This document shows, one piece after another, positions 29,234 through 39,811 of a stretch of DNA of 64,000 nt. The stretch is from Geomonas anaerohicana (GTDB lineage Bacteria; Desulfobacterota; Desulfuromonadia; Geobacterales; Geobacteraceae). The notes beneath the pieces were generated by a model. The model had not been told where the DNA came from. It worked only from the letters and a program-made list of their open reading frames with translations, and did no database searches. The translations under genes were made by a program, and so were the position numbers. The stretch covers positions 1 to 64,000 of the forward strand of contig NZ_JAEMHL010000010.1 of assembly GCF_016458305.1 (NCBI RefSeq), read 5' to 3'. Within the stretch, counting starts at the first letter, position 1; each line of letters begins with the position of its first letter.

Positions 29234-30601
29234 ATGCAAAATTGCAGGCGTTTCAGGCTTTTGATCTGCGCCGGGCTTCTTACTGCCGCCCTTTCCGGTT
29301 GCGGCGGTTCTTCCTCCAAAGACCACATCCCTTCTACTGTCTCCATCTTCTACGAGCACAGCGTCCTCTTCAGGAACCACACTACCTTCACCATGGGGTA
29401 CAACGGTTTCGGCCAGTTGGGCGACGGGACCCTCAAGACCCGTGAGATCGCCGTTCCGGTGCCGGGGATGGTGAACATGACCAAGGCCGTTGGCGGCGTC
29501 GCCCACACCATGGTGACCGACGGCACCAAGGTATGGGCCTGGGGCTACAACCTCTACGGCCAGCTCGGCAATAGCACCGCCTTGACCACCTATCCGGATG
29601 CCTTTAAATCCTCGCCGGTGCCGGTTACGTTCCCCAACACCGTCACCACTGTGACCGATATCGCCGCAGGAGCGTATCACTCCCTCGCCGTCGGCAACGA
29701 CGCGCTCTACGCCTGGGGCGACAACGCGAACCGCCAACTCGGCGACAGCACCATAATCAAAAAAACGGTCCCCGTCGAGATCAAGCGGGGGCACGCTGAT
29801 GAGGACCTGACCGCGCTGAAGACGGTCCAGGTCGCCGCCGGCGGCTACCACTCGCTTGCCCTCATGGGCGACGGGTCGGTCTACGCCTGGGGGGACAACC
29901 GCAAAGGCCAGGCTGGGCACGTCGTGCTCGACACCTATTCGTCGGCCATTTCAAGCCCGAGGAAGGTTCTCGGGTTGCCGGGCAACGGCGGCGCGATCAC
30001 GAAGATCGCCGCCTCGTCGAGGACCAGCTACGCGCTCGAGGAAAAAGTCGACGGGAATGGTGTACTCACCCAGACGCTTTGGGGCTGGGGCTACAACGGC
30101 TACAAGGATGCTACTGACCCCACTAACCCCAAAAAGACAACCGGTGGGGAGCTGGCGCAAGATCCGGCGGTGCTGCAGCAAACTGCCGTCCCCGTCGCGG
30201 TGCTTTCCATTGCCGCCACGGACGACAACGTCATCAAGAAGATCGCCACCGGCATAAACCATCTGCTGCTCCTGATGGGGCCGCGCGGCAGTGACGCCGG
30301 CAACTTCGTCCAGGCCGTCGGCTACAACGACAAGGCCCAACTGGGCAATAGCCAGAGGCCGAGCCTCACCAGCAAGGACACCTCGCTCAGCAGCTTCGAG
30401 TTCGTCTATGCCCTGAACACGGCGGGGACCGGCACCCTCACCGGCGTCACCGACATCGCTGCCTTCGGGACCAGTTCCTTTGCCCTCGTCAACGGGACCT
30501 GGTATGCCTGGGGAGACAACGGCAACGGGCAAGTCGGGAACAAGGTAGCCACTGACACCATCACGTACTTCCAGCTCCCGGTCACCGTCAAGTTCCAGTA
30601 G
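29234..30601 (+). CDS. RCC1-repeat lipoprotein
   Basis: 455 residues. A signal peptide with lipobox LTAALSGC (lipid Cys near 23) is followed by a Gly/Ser linker and RCC1-type repeats marked by repeated WGxNxxGQLG units: MGYNGFGQLGDGT, WAWGYNLYGQLGNST, YAWGDNANRQLGDST, YAWGDNRKGQAG, VGYNDKAQLGNS and YAWGDNGNGQVGNK. These fold as a beta propeller of about seven blades. Probably anchored in the outer membrane, with a binding or scaffold role; no enzyme motif. AAGGGG precedes the ATG. Monocistronic. Confidence 0.88.
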   Translation: MQNCRRFRLLICAGLLTAALSGCGGSSSKDHIPSTVSIFYEHSVLFRNHTTFTMGYNGFGQLGDGTLKTREIAVPVPGMVNMTKAVGGVAHTMVTDGTKVWAWGYNLYGQLGNSTALTTYPDAFKSSPVPVTFPNTVTTVTDIAAGAYHSLAVGNDALYAWGDNANRQLGDSTIIKKTVPVEIKRGHADEDLTALKTVQVAAGGYHSLALMGDGSVYAWGDNRKGQAGHVVLDTYSSAISSPRKVLGLPGNGGAITKIAASSRTSYALEEKVDGNGVLTQTLWGWGYNGYKDATDPTNPKKTTGGELAQDPAVLQQTAVPVAVLSIAATDDNVIKKIATGINHLLLLMGPRGSDAGNFVQAVGYNDKAQLGNSQRPSLTSKDTSLSSFEFVYALNTAGTGTLTGVTDIAAFGTSSFALVNGTWYAWGDNGNGQVGNKVATDTITYFQLPVTVKFQ

Positions 30602-30612
30602 CACATTTGTCA

Positions 30613-30664
30613 GAAGGGATACGGCTTTAGCCTTGCATCACCAGGCTGAGCCGTACCCCTTTTC
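30613..30664 (+). terminator. Terminator of the RCC1 lipoprotein gene
   Basis: A long stem pairs AAGGGATACGGCT with AGCCGTACCCCTT (one bulge) around a 23-base loop that itself contains AGCC/GGCT, followed by TTTT. Confidence 0.7.
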
Positions 30665-30666
30665 CC

Positions 30667-30696
30667 TTGACTTGGTTGACGCAAATAGTTTAGTTT
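30667..30696 (+). promoter_or_regulatory. Candidate promoter of the lysS-lolCD run
   Basis: TTGACT (30667-30672), an 18-bp spacer and TAGTTT (30691-30696), 49 bases before the lysS start. It probably drives lysS, lolC, lolD and perhaps bamA. Confidence 0.45.
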
Positions 30697-30744
30697 GACG
30701 GATTGTTTCACAGCCCACCGCGGTAAAGAAAGGTTGCAGATAAC

Positions 30745-32223
30745 ATGGAAGAGTTGAGCGAACTGCTGCTGCAGAGAAGACGCAAGGTAGATGCATTGTG
30801 GGAGGCGGGGATCAACCCGTACCCGAACGATTATAAGCCTCAGCATACCTCCGCCGACGTGCGCGACGCCTACGGCGACAAGGAAGTGATCGAGGACGAC
30901 CCGCAGACCTTCGTGGTTGCCGGCCGTATCATCATGCGCCGCTCTTTCGGCAAGGCGGCCTTCGTGCAGGTACAGGACCGCAAGGGCCGCATGCAGCTTT
31001 ACCTGAAGAAGGACACCCTGGGCGAGGAGCTCTTCGCCGAGTTCGAAAACTACGACATCGGCGACATCATCGGCGCCACCGGCACCCCGTTCCGCACCAA
31101 GACCGGGGAGCTGTCCCTAGCCGTCTCCACCGTGCGCCTGCTTACCAAATCGCTGCTGCCTCTGCCGGAGAAGTTCCACGGTCTTACCGACGTGGAGACC
31201 CGTTACCGCCAGCGCTACGTCGACCTGATCGTCTCCCCGGAAGTGCGCGAAGTCTTCTACAAGCGCTCCAAGGTCGTGCACCTCATCCGTGAGTTCATGA
31301 CCAAAAACGACTTCCTCGAGGTCGAGACCCCGATGATGCACCCGATCCCGGGTGGCGCCACCGCGAAACCGTTCGTGACCCACCACAACGCGCTGGACAT
31401 GGAACTGTTCCTGCGCATCGCCCCGGAGCTCTACCTGAAGCGCCTGGTCGTGGGCGGCTTCGAGCGCGTCTTCGAGATCAACCGCAACTTCCGTAACGAA
31501 GGTATCTCGGTACGTCACAACCCCGAGTTCACCATGATGGAGTTCTACCAGGCCTACGCAACCTTCGAAGACCTGATGAACTTCACCGAGGAACTGCTCT
31601 GCCACGTGGCCCAGGAACTTCTGGGCACGCTCGACTTCACCTACGGCGGCGAGCCGATCAGCTTCCAGCGCCCCTGGAAGAGGTTCACCGTGAAGGAGGC
31701 CATCCTCGAGTACGGCGACATCGACGCCAAGAGCCTCGAGGATCGCGACCTCGCCTACGCCTACGCCCAGAAAATCGGGCTGGAGCTTCCCGAAGACATC
31801 GGCTACGGCAAGCTGATCACCGAGATTTTCGAAGAGGTCGCCGAGACCAAGCTGATCCAGCCGACCTTCATCACCAACTACCCGACCGAGGTGTCGCCGC
31901 TGTCCAGGAAGAACGACCACGATCCCGACTACGTGGACCGCTTCGAGTTCTTCTGCGCCGGCCGCGAGATGGCCAACGCCTTCTCCGAGTTGAACGACCC
32001 GCGCGACCAGAAGGAGCGCTTCCTGGCCCAGGTGGCCGCCAAGGACAAGGGTGACGAAGAGGCGCACTACATGGACGAGGATTACATCCGCGCCCTGGAG
32101 TACGGCCTGCCGCCGACCGCCGGCGAGGGGATCGGCATCGACCGCCTGGTCATGCTCCTCACCGATTCGCCGTCCATCCGCGACGTCATCCTGTTCCCGC
32201 AGCTCAGGAAAGAGGGCAAATAA
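30745..32223 (+). CDS. lysS: Lysyl-tRNA synthetase, class II
   Basis: Charges tRNA-Lys. 492 residues: OB-fold anticodon-binding domain (about 55-150), then the class II catalytic core with motif 2 (FEINRNFRNEGISVRHNPEFT) and motif 3 (GEGIGIDRLVMLL). Length and order match bacterial LysS. It shares TAATG with lolC, so translation of the lipoprotein-export genes is coupled to it. No T-box or other leader was seen. Confidence 0.96.
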   Translation: MEELSELLLQRRRKVDALWEAGINPYPNDYKPQHTSADVRDAYGDKEVIEDDPQTFVVAGRIIMRRSFGKAAFVQVQDRKGRMQLYLKKDTLGEELFAEFENYDIGDIIGATGTPFRTKTGELSLAVSTVRLLTKSLLPLPEKFHGLTDVETRYRQRYVDLIVSPEVREVFYKRSKVVHLIREFMTKNDFLEVETPMMHPIPGGATAKPFVTHHNALDMELFLRIAPELYLKRLVVGGFERVFEINRNFRNEGISVRHNPEFTMMEFYQAYATFEDLMNFTEELLCHVAQELLGTLDFTYGGEPISFQRPWKRFTVKEAILEYGDIDAKSLEDRDLAYAYAQKIGLELPEDIGYGKLITEIFEEVAETKLIQPTFITNYPTEVSPLSRKNDHDPDYVDRFEFFCAGREMANAFSELNDPRDQKERFLAQVAAKDKGDEEAHYMDEDYIRALEYGLPPTAGEGIGIDRLVMLLTDSPSIRDVILFPQLRKEGK

Positions 32224-33465
32224 TGCCCTTCGAGCTCTTCATAGGGCTGCGCTACCTGAAGGCGAAGCGCAAATCGACCTTCATCTCGCTGATCACGCTG
32301 ATCTCGGTCGCGGGGGTGGCCCTGGGCGTCATGGCCCTCATCATCGTGCTGGCCGTGATGACCGGCTTCGAGGAGGACCTCAAGGACAAGATCCTGGGGA
32401 CCAACGCGCACATCGTGGTCCTGAACAGTGTGGGCGCGGTGCAGGACTACCCGCAGGTGATGAAGAAGATCGAAAGCATAGACGGCGTCGTCGCATCGAC
32501 ACCGTTCATCTACAACCAGGTCATGCTCTCCACCGGCAAGAACGTCTCCGGGGTGGTGCTGCGCGGCATCGATGTCGCCACCGACGCCAAGGTCACCAAC
32601 CTGCACAAGTCGATGGTGGAGGGGGACCTGAAATCGCTGGAAACCGAGGTGGGCAAGACCCCCGGGGTGGTGATCGGCAAGGAGCTCGCCAAGAACCTGG
32701 GGCTCTTCCTGGGGGACACGGTGGACGTGATCTCCCCGATGGGAAACATCACCCCGCTCGGCATGATGCCCAAGCTGAACCGCTTCCGCATCACCGGCAT
32801 CTTCAACACGGGCATGTTCGAGTACGACTCGACCCTCGCCTACGTTTCCCTGCAGGAAGCCCAGCAGTTCCTGGGGCTGGGAGACGTGGTGACCGGCATC
32901 CAGCTGAAGGTGCGCGACGTGTACAAGACCGGTGAGCTGGCCCGCAAGATCGACCGCGAACTGGGCCCCCCTTACCATGCCCGCGACTGGATGCAGATGA
33001 ACAAGAACATCCTGTTCGCACTGAAGACCGAGAAGAGCGTCATGTTCATCATCCTGACCCTGATCGTGCTGGTGGCCGCCTTCGGCATCGCCTCCACGCT
33101 GTTCATGGTGGTCATGGAAAAGACCCGCGACATCGCGATACTCAAATCCATGGGTGCGACCAGCCGCAGCATCATGCGCATCTTCGTCTTCGAGGGGCTC
33201 ATCATCGGCGTGTTCGGCACCATCATCGGTGTCCTGGGGGGACTGCTGGTCGCCCTCAACCTGGAGCCGATCGTCTCGGTGATCCAGAAGCTGACCGGCT
33301 TCGAACTGTTCAGCAAGGACATCTACTACCTGGACCACTTCCCGTCCCAGGTGGTGGCCTCCGACGTGGTGCTGATCAGCGTCACCGCCGTGCTCATCTC
33401 CTTCGCCGCGACGCTGTACCCCTCCTGGGCCGCTTCGCGCATGGCTCCCGCCGAGGCGCTGCGCT

Positions 33466-33473
<8 letters not shown>
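32223..33473 (+). CDS. lolC: Lipoprotein-releasing ABC transporter permease
   Basis: Inner-membrane subunit that extracts mature lipoproteins and hands them to LolA. 416 residues: TM1 at about 22-48 ([29 protein letters not shown] is typical of LolC/E), a large periplasmic MacB-like domain (50-270), then three membrane segments at 275-400. A single LolC/E-like gene is present, so the complex may be a homodimer as in LolF-type systems. Overlaps lysS by one base and lolD by 8. Confidence 0.92.
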
Positions 33474-34146
<673 letters not shown>

Positions 34147-34200
34147 GCCCGCCTTCGTTTTCATTGATGATTATTTTCTTTGGCTTTTTCGGGGGACCCT

Positions 34201-36597
34201 TTGCTGCGTAAATCGTTATCTACCCTGCTTGCCGCACAGCTGATGCTCTGTCTTACGGTTTCCGCCCAGGCCCAGCAGGCTGCTGCCGGGAAGGCCACCG
34301 ATACCACCTCCGCTGACAAGGCCGCGGCCGACAAGGCTGCCGAGCAGACGGCCGGCGACAAGATCGTGGCGGTCAAGATCAGCGGCAACCACCGCATCGA
34401 GACGGCAGCCATCCTCCCGGCGCTGCGCCTGAAGGCCGGCGACGTCGCCACCGCCGACAAGGTCGATGCCGACATCCGGGCCATCTACAAGCTCGGCCAC
34501 TTCACCGACGTCAAGGCGCAGAGCGAGGCCAAGGACGGGGGCGTCGTCCTCGAGTACGTGGTCACCGAAAAGCCCATCGTGCGCGAGGTGAAGATCGAGG
34601 GGGCCAAGGAACTCTCCACCGACAAGGTGCGCGAGGCCATCGAGATCAAGCCCAACACCGTCTTCTCCCAGAAAGACCTGCAAAAGAGCGTCAAGAAGGT
34701 GAAGAAGCTCTACGCCGACGAGGGATACTACCTCGCCGAGGTCAACGGCGACCTGAGCATCCGCTCCGATACCGAGGTCCACGTCATCTTCCGCATCAAG
34801 GAAGGGGACAAGGTCCTGATCCAGAAGATCGAGTTCGAGGGGAACCACGCCTTTACGGACAAGAAGCTGAAGAAGACCATGGAGACCGGCGAGAAGTGGT
34901 TCCTGTCCTGGCTTACCGGCGCGGGGACCTACAAGGAAGAGGTGCTGAAAAACGACGTCAACCTCCTCACCGAACACTACATGAACAACGGCTACGTCAA
35001 CGTGAAGATCGGCGAGCCCAAGGTGGAACTGCTCCCCGACCGCAAGGGGCTCAGGGTGAGCATCGGCATCACCGAAGGCGAGCAGTACCGCGTCGGCAAA
35101 CTGGGCTTCAAGGGCGAGCTGCTGGAAACGGAGAGCGTGCTGAACGGCAAGCTCAAGGAGAAGCCGGGCCAGCTCTTCAGCCGCGCCGACCTGCGCACCG
35201 ACGTTTTCGGGCTGACCGACCTGTACGCCGACAAGGGGTACGCCTTCGCCAATGCCAACCCGCTCACCAAGCTGAACCCCGAGAGCCACACCATCGACAT
35301 CACCTTCGACATGGAGAAGGGGCAGAAGGTCACCATCGACCGGATCAACATCTCCGGCAACGTGAAGAGCCGCGACAAGGTGGTGCGCCGCGAGCTGAGG
35401 CTCGACGAGGGTGACCAGTACAGTTCCACCGCGCTCAAGAAGAGCAAACAGAACCTGATGAACACCGGCTTCTTCGAGGAGGCCAACGTGGCCACCGCCA
35501 AGGGGAGCGCCCCCGACAAGCTCGACCTGAACGTCGAGGTCAAGGAGAAACCGACCGGGACCTTCAGCATCGGCGCCGGCTACAGCTCGCTGGACGGCAT
35601 CATCGGGCAGGGCTCCGTGCAGCAGGCGAACTTCCTGGGCCTGGGCCTCAAGATGACCGCGGCGGCCTCGCTGGGTAGCAAGTCGCAGACCTACAACCTG
35701 GGCCTCACCGATCCGTACTTCATGGACACCAAGTGGACCCTGGGTGCCGACATCTACAGAAACGAGCGGCAGTACCTGGACTACACCCGCAGGGCGACCG
35801 GCGGCGACATCAAGGCGGGCTACCCCCTCTCCGACACGGTGAGCACCTTCTGGCTCTACAAGTACGAGATCAAGGACATCTTCGACGAGTCGCCGGAGCT
35901 GAGAAAGAGCATCAACGACGGCGCCGTGCTGGAGCCGGAGAAGCAGTCCACCACCAGCGCCATCATCGCCAGCATCTCCAGGAACACCACCGACTACCGC
36001 CTCGACCCCTCCACCGGGATGCTGAACTCGCTGTCGATAGAGTTCGCCGGTCTGGGCGGCAGCAACCGGTACGTGAAGTACATCACCGAGCACACCCTGT
36101 TCCAGCCGCTGTTCTACGGCGTGGGCTCCGTGCGCGGCACCCTGGGCTACGTCCAGTCCTACGGCGGCAAAGAGATCCCCATCGACGAGAAGTTCTACTT
36201 GGGCGGCATCAGTTCGCTGCGCGGCTTCTCCTCCAGGACGGTGAGCCCTTTCAAGACCACCACCGTCTTCGACAAGGACGCTAACGGCAATGCAGACAAG
36301 CCCAAGGACAACCGCGTCTATCTGGGCGGTTCCGTCGAGGCGGTGGCCAACGTGGAATGGACCTTCCCGCTGTTGAAGGAGGCCGGGCTCAAAGGGGTGC
36401 TCTTCTTCGACGCCGGCAACTGCGACAACAGTTTCGACAAGACCTTCGGCACCGTGCTGACCAGCTACGGCGGCGGCATCAGGTGGTACTCCCCGATCGG
36501 CCCCTTGAGGCTGGAGTACGGGGTACCCATCAACCCCAGGGAAGGGATCGACAACAAAGGCGGCAAACTCGAATTCTCGATCGGCAGCATTTTCTAA
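34201..36597 (+). CDS. bamA: Outer-membrane protein assembly factor BamA
   Basis: Inserts beta-barrel proteins into the outer membrane. 798 residues: signal peptide (about 1-26, ending SAQAQ), an Ala/Lys/Asp-rich linker of about 30 residues not found in E. coli BamA, five POTRA domains (about 60-435), then a 16-strand barrel with the conserved loop-6 motif in LRGFSSRTV. It ends in Phe, as needed for barrel recognition. I chose TTG 34201, which follows GGGGGA; a TTG at 34180 is also open. Skp follows 25 bases later. Confidence 0.94.
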   Translation: MLRKSLSTLLAAQLMLCLTVSAQAQQAAAGKATDTTSADKAAADKAAEQTAGDKIVAVKISGNHRIETAAILPALRLKAGDVATADKVDADIRAIYKLGHFTDVKAQSEAKDGGVVLEYVVTEKPIVREVKIEGAKELSTDKVREAIEIKPNTVFSQKDLQKSVKKVKKLYADEGYYLAEVNGDLSIRSDTEVHVIFRIKEGDKVLIQKIEFEGNHAFTDKKLKKTMETGEKWFLSWLTGAGTYKEEVLKNDVNLLTEHYMNNGYVNVKIGEPKVELLPDRKGLRVSIGITEGEQYRVGKLGFKGELLETESVLNGKLKEKPGQLFSRADLRTDVFGLTDLYADKGYAFANANPLTKLNPESHTIDITFDMEKGQKVTIDRINISGNVKSRDKVVRRELRLDEGDQYSSTALKKSKQNLMNTGFFEEANVATAKGSAPDKLDLNVEVKEKPTGTFSIGAGYSSLDGIIGQGSVQQANFLGLGLKMTAAASLGSKSQTYNLGLTDPYFMDTKWTLGADIYRNERQYLDYTRRATGGDIKAGYPLSDTVSTFWLYKYEIKDIFDESPELRKSINDGAVLEPEKQSTTSAIIASISRNTTDYRLDPSTGMLNSLSIEFAGLGGSNRYVKYITEHTLFQPLFYGVGSVRGTLGYVQSYGGKEIPIDEKFYLGGISSLRGFSSRTVSPFKTTTVFDKDANGNADKPKDNRVYLGGSVEAVANVEWTFPLLKEAGLKGVLFFDAGNCDNSFDKTFGTVLTSYGGGIRWYSPIGPLRLEYGVPINPREGIDNKGGKLEFSIGSIF

Positions 36598-36622
36598 ATC
36601 CATGTACGGCAAGGAGCAAGTC

Positions 36623-37138
36623 ATGAAACGTTTCATCGTGGCAATTTCGCTGGTTCTGGCACTTCCGCTTTCGGTAATGGCTGCTGACGGTTCCAAGATC
36701 GGTTCCGTGGACATCCAGAAAGTGCTGTCGCAATCCGACGCCGGCAAAGAGGCGAAGGACCAACTGATGCAGAAGGCTTCCAAGTACGAGGCTGAGAAGG
36801 CCGCCAAGGAAGCCGAGTTGCTCAAGCTCAAGGGCGAACTGGAGAGCCAGGGGACCGCGCTTCTGAACGAGTCCGCCCGCAGCGCCAAGGATCGCGACTA
36901 CCAGAAGGGGATGAAGGAGTACCAGCGTTTCCTGAAGGATGCCCAGGACGACCTGCAGCTGAAGAACGGTGAGTACACCAACAAGATCCTGGACGAGATC
37001 GGCAAGGTGGTGCAGGACTTCGGTCGCAAGAGCGGCTACACCGCGATCTTCAGCAGGGAGACCATGGTCTACATCGACCCGTCCGCCGACGTCACCGACG
37101 CGGTGCTGAAGGCGTTCAACGAGAGCAGAAAGAAATAA
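36623..37138 (+). CDS. skp: Periplasmic chaperone Skp/OmpH
   Basis: Holds unfolded outer-membrane proteins on the way to BamA. 171 residues: signal peptide 1-20 (cut after VMAA), then the OmpH pattern (KIGSVDIQKVLSQSDAGKEAKDQL), a long charged helical hairpin and a C-terminal beta strand (YTAIFSRETMVYIDPSADVT). AAGGAGC precedes the ATG at 36623. It forms a pair with bamA. Confidence 0.93.
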   Translation: MKRFIVAISLVLALPLSVMAADGSKIGSVDIQKVLSQSDAGKEAKDQLMQKASKYEAEKAAKEAELLKLKGELESQGTALLNESARSAKDRDYQKGMKEYQRFLKDAQDDLQLKNGEYTNKILDEIGKVVQDFGRKSGYTAIFSRETMVYIDPSADVTDAVLKAFNESRKK

Positions 37139-37141
37139 CAC

Positions 37142-37350
37142 CCGTTCAACGTTCGACGTTCGACGTTAAGACCCTCCCCCCTTGCCAAAGGGGGGCAGGG
37201 GCTGCAACCGCGCAGTGATGCGGCGCAGTCTTCCTGCCCTTACGAGCTCGGGGGAATTGTCGTTTTTGAGACGGTACACGTCACGCTGGATGCTGCCCGA
37301 CGGCACACACTTTACGAACGTTGAACGTTGAACGTTGAACGTTTTTTTGA
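37142..37350. repeat. Inverted-repeat-bounded intergenic segment (AACGTT family)
   Basis: The left end at 37142-37167 is CCGTTCAACGTT plus CGACGTT repeats; the right end at 37316-37343 is four GAACGTT units, followed by seven T. The arms are largely complementary. The 150-base middle has no gene on either strand, although the minus strand is open. Similar ends bound 58851-59370. Confidence 0.65.
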
Positions 37351-37357
37351 GGTTTGC

Positions 37358-38398
37358 ATGAAAAAGACACTTCGTGAGATCGCAGAGCACCTGGGCGGCA
37401 CCGTCTCCGGGGACGGCGAGATCCTGATCGGCGGGCTGGCCACCCTGGATGACGCAGGGGAGGGGCAGCTCACCTTCCTCGCCAACCCGAAGTACGCCGG
37501 CAAGGTGGCCACCACCAACGCTTCGGCGGTGCTCATGGGCATCGGGGGGAACACCCACGGCAAGAACGCCATCTTCCACGCCAACCCCTACCTGGCCTTC
37601 GCGAAACTGCTGACCCTGTTCTACACCGCACCGCCGCCGCGGTTGGGCGTGCTGCCCGGCTCCTTCGTGGCTCCCGGCGCCAAGATCGGGGCGGACGTCA
37701 CCATCTATCCCGGCGCCAGCGTCGGTCCCGGCGTCACCGTCGGCGACCGCGTCACCCTCTACCCGGGCGTGGTGCTCTACCCCGGCGCCAGCGTGGGCGA
37801 CGACGTGACCCTCTACGCCAACGTCAGCGTCCGCGAGCGCTGCCGCATCGGCAACCGCGTCACCATCCACGATGGCACCGTGGTCGGCTCGGACGGCTTC
37901 GGCTACGCGCCCGACGGCAGCTCCTGGTACAAGATCCCGCAGATCGGCATCGTGGTCATAGAGGACGACGTCGAAATCGGCTCCAACACCGTCATCGACC
38001 GCGCCGCCCTGGAAGTGACCCGCATCAAACGCGGCACCAAGATCGACAACCTGGTCCAGATCGGCCACAACTGCGTGATCGGCGAAGACTGCATGATCGT
38101 GTCCCAGGTGGGCATCTCCGGCAGCAGCCAGCTCGGCAAGCACGTCATCCTGGGCGGCCAGGTCGGCGTTGCGGGCCACATCAAGATCGGCGACAACGTG
38201 ATGATCGGCGCCCAGTCCGGCGTCCCGGGTAACGTGGAGCCGAACCAGGTCCTTTCCGGGACCCCGGTCATGCCGCACCGCGAATGGCTGAAGAGCTCCA
38301 CCCTGGTCCCCAAGCTCCCCGAGTTCAGGAAGACGCTGTCGGCCCTGGAGAAACGGGTCGCCGAGCTCGAGGAAAAGCTGGCGGCAAAAGGGGAGTAG
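37358..38398 (+). CDS. lpxD: UDP-3-O-acylglucosamine N-acyltransferase
   Basis: Third step of lipid A synthesis: adds the N-linked hydroxyacyl chain from ACP. 346 residues: N-terminal uridine-binding domain (1-100), then a left-handed beta helix of many hexapeptides, and a C-terminal helix ([19 protein letters not shown]). The catalytic His is in [19 protein letters not shown] precedes the ATG. First of the lpxD-fabZ-lpxA group. Confidence 0.95.
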   Translation: MKKTLREIAEHLGGTVSGDGEILIGGLATLDDAGEGQLTFLANPKYAGKVATTNASAVLMGIGGNTHGKNAIFHANPYLAFAKLLTLFYTAPPPRLGVLPGSFVAPGAKIGADVTIYPGASVGPGVTVGDRVTLYPGVVLYPGASVGDDVTLYANVSVRERCRIGNRVTIHDGTVVGSDGFGYAPDGSSWYKIPQIGIVVIEDDVEIGSNTVIDRAALEVTRIKRGTKIDNLVQIGHNCVIGEDCMIVSQVGISGSSQLGKHVILGGQVGVAGHIKIGDNVMIGAQSGVPGNVEPNQVLSGTPVMPHREWLKSSTLVPKLPEFRKTLSALEKRVAELEEKLAAKGE

Positions 38399-38494
38399 GG
38401 GAGGGGGGACTCCCATTGTGGGAGGAGTTACTAGAATGCAATTACTTCGGCTCAAGCCCACGGGGCGTGAGGCCGATGCGAGGAGAGAATCAGC

Positions 38495-38929
38495 ATGCTC
38501 GACATAGTACAGATTATGGAAATCCTGCCCCACCGTTACCCGTTCCTCCTGATCGACAAGGTGCTCGAACTGGAGCCGGGCAAGCGCGTGGTCGCAATCA
38601 AGAACGTCACCATGAACGAGCCCTTCTTCCAGGGGCACTTCCCGGGCTTCCCGGTCATGCCGGGCGTCCTCATCATCGAGGCCATGGCGCAGGCCGCCGC
38701 CATCCTGGCTTACACCGCCATGGGCGCGGAAGCCAAGGAGAAGGTCAGCTACTTCATGGCCATCGACAACGCACGTTTCAGAAAGCCGGTGAAGCCGGGC
38801 GACACCCTGAGGATCGAGGTGGAGACCCTGTTCAACAAGCGCGGCATCTGGAGCTGCGGCGCCAAGGCCTACGTCGGCGAGACCCTGATGACCGAAGCGG
38901 AACTGAAGGCAACGCTGGGCGACAAGTAG
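38495..38929 (+). CDS. fabZ: 3-hydroxyacyl-ACP dehydratase FabZ
   Basis: Dehydrates beta-hydroxyacyl-ACP, competing with LpxA and LpxD for the same substrate. 144 residues, hot-dog fold, catalytic H48 in GHFPGFP and E62 in IIEAMAQAA. GAGGAGAG precedes the ATG. Its place between lpxD and lpxA is the usual one and balances lipid A against phospholipid. Confidence 0.96.
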   Translation: MLDIVQIMEILPHRYPFLLIDKVLELEPGKRVVAIKNVTMNEPFFQGHFPGFPVMPGVLIIEAMAQAAAILAYTAMGAEAKEKVSYFMAIDNARFRKPVKPGDTLRIEVETLFNKRGIWSCGAKAYVGETLMTEAELKATLGDK

Positions 38930-38944
38930 TACACGGAGAATTTT

Positions 38945-39721
38945 ATGATCCACAGCACCGCAATAATCCACCCGGGCGCCAAGATCGCCGAGGGGGTCGA
39001 GATCGGCCCGTACGTCGTGATCGGCGAAAACGTCAGCATAGGCAAGGGGACCAAGATCGGCCCCCATACCGTCGTCGACGGCTGGACCGAGATCGGCGAG
39101 GACAACACCATCTTCCACATGGCCTCGGTTGGGGCCGTGCCGCAGGACCTGAAGTATCACGGGGAGAAGACCTGGCTCAAAATCGGCAACGGCAACACCA
39201 TCCGCGAGTTTGCCAGCCTGCACCTGGGGACGGTGACCGGTGACGGCGAGACCACCGTCGGGGATAACAACCTGTTCATGGCCTACTCGCACGTGGCCCA
39301 TGACTGCCACATCGGCAACAACGTGATCATGGCCAACTCGGCGACGCTTGCCGGGCACGTCACCGTTGAGGACTACGCCATCATGGGGGGGCTTTCCGCA
39401 GTCCTGCAGTTCACCCGGATCGGCGCGCACGTCATGGTGGGCGGCATGACCTCGATCACCCTCGACATTCCTCCCTACACCATCGTCACCGGCGACCGCT
39501 CCGAGTCGAGGTTGCGCGGGCTGAACCTGGTCGGGCTGAAAAGGCGGGGCTTCTCCGAAGAGAGCATCTCCAGCCTGAAGAAGGCGTACAAGCTCCTCTC
39601 CATGTCGGGTCTCAAGCTCACCGAGGCCGTCGAGAAGATGAAGACCGAACTCCCCAGCTGCCCCGAAGTCGACCACTTCATCGCATTCATCGAAGGCGCC
39701 AAGAGAGGGGTCACCAGGTAA
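38945..39721 (+). CDS. lpxA: UDP-N-acetylglucosamine acyltransferase
   Basis: First step of lipid A synthesis. 258 residues: beta helix of hexapeptides with the catalytic His in MAYSHVAHDCHIGN, then a C-terminal helical domain (LVGLKRRGFSEESISSLKKAY). ACGGAGAA precedes the ATG, 15 bases after fabZ. In other Geobacter genomes I recall lpxI lying between lpxA and lpxB; here it does not. Confidence 0.95.
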   Translation: MIHSTAIIHPGAKIAEGVEIGPYVVIGENVSIGKGTKIGPHTVVDGWTEIGEDNTIFHMASVGAVPQDLKYHGEKTWLKIGNGNTIREFASLHLGTVTGDGETTVGDNNLFMAYSHVAHDCHIGNNVIMANSATLAGHVTVEDYAIMGGLSAVLQFTRIGAHVMVGGMTSITLDIPPYTIVTGDRSESRLRGLNLVGLKRRGFSEESISSLKKAYKLLSMSGLKLTEAVEKMKTELPSCPEVDHFIAFIEGAKRGVTR

Positions 39722-39729
39722 GAAAGAAG

Positions 39730-39801
39730 CAGGTCAAGGTCGAGGTTGAGGTTAAGGAAGTGCTTTTTCTCAACCTTAACCTCAGCCTCAACCTGTTTTT
39801 C
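39730..39801. repeat. Inverted repeat between lpxA and lpxB
   Basis: The left arm AGGTCGAGGTTGAGGTTAAGG and the right arm CCTTAACCTCAGCCTCAACCT are nearly complementary around a 16-base loop (AAGTGCTTTTTCTCAA), then TTTTTC. It could attenuate transcription into lpxB. The arms are built of short GAGGTT-like repeats, a style similar to the AACGTT repeats. Confidence 0.7.
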
Positions 39802-39811
39802 AGAGGTTCTT

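Noticed and set aside
34216-36888. 890-codon open frame antisense to bamA and skp
   Set aside because: Shadow of high-GC third-position bias; bamA on the plus strand has full domain evidence.
37166-39676. Long antisense frame over lpxD, fabZ and lpxA
   Set aside because: Contains mirrored hexapeptide repeats of the lpx genes; no ribosome site.
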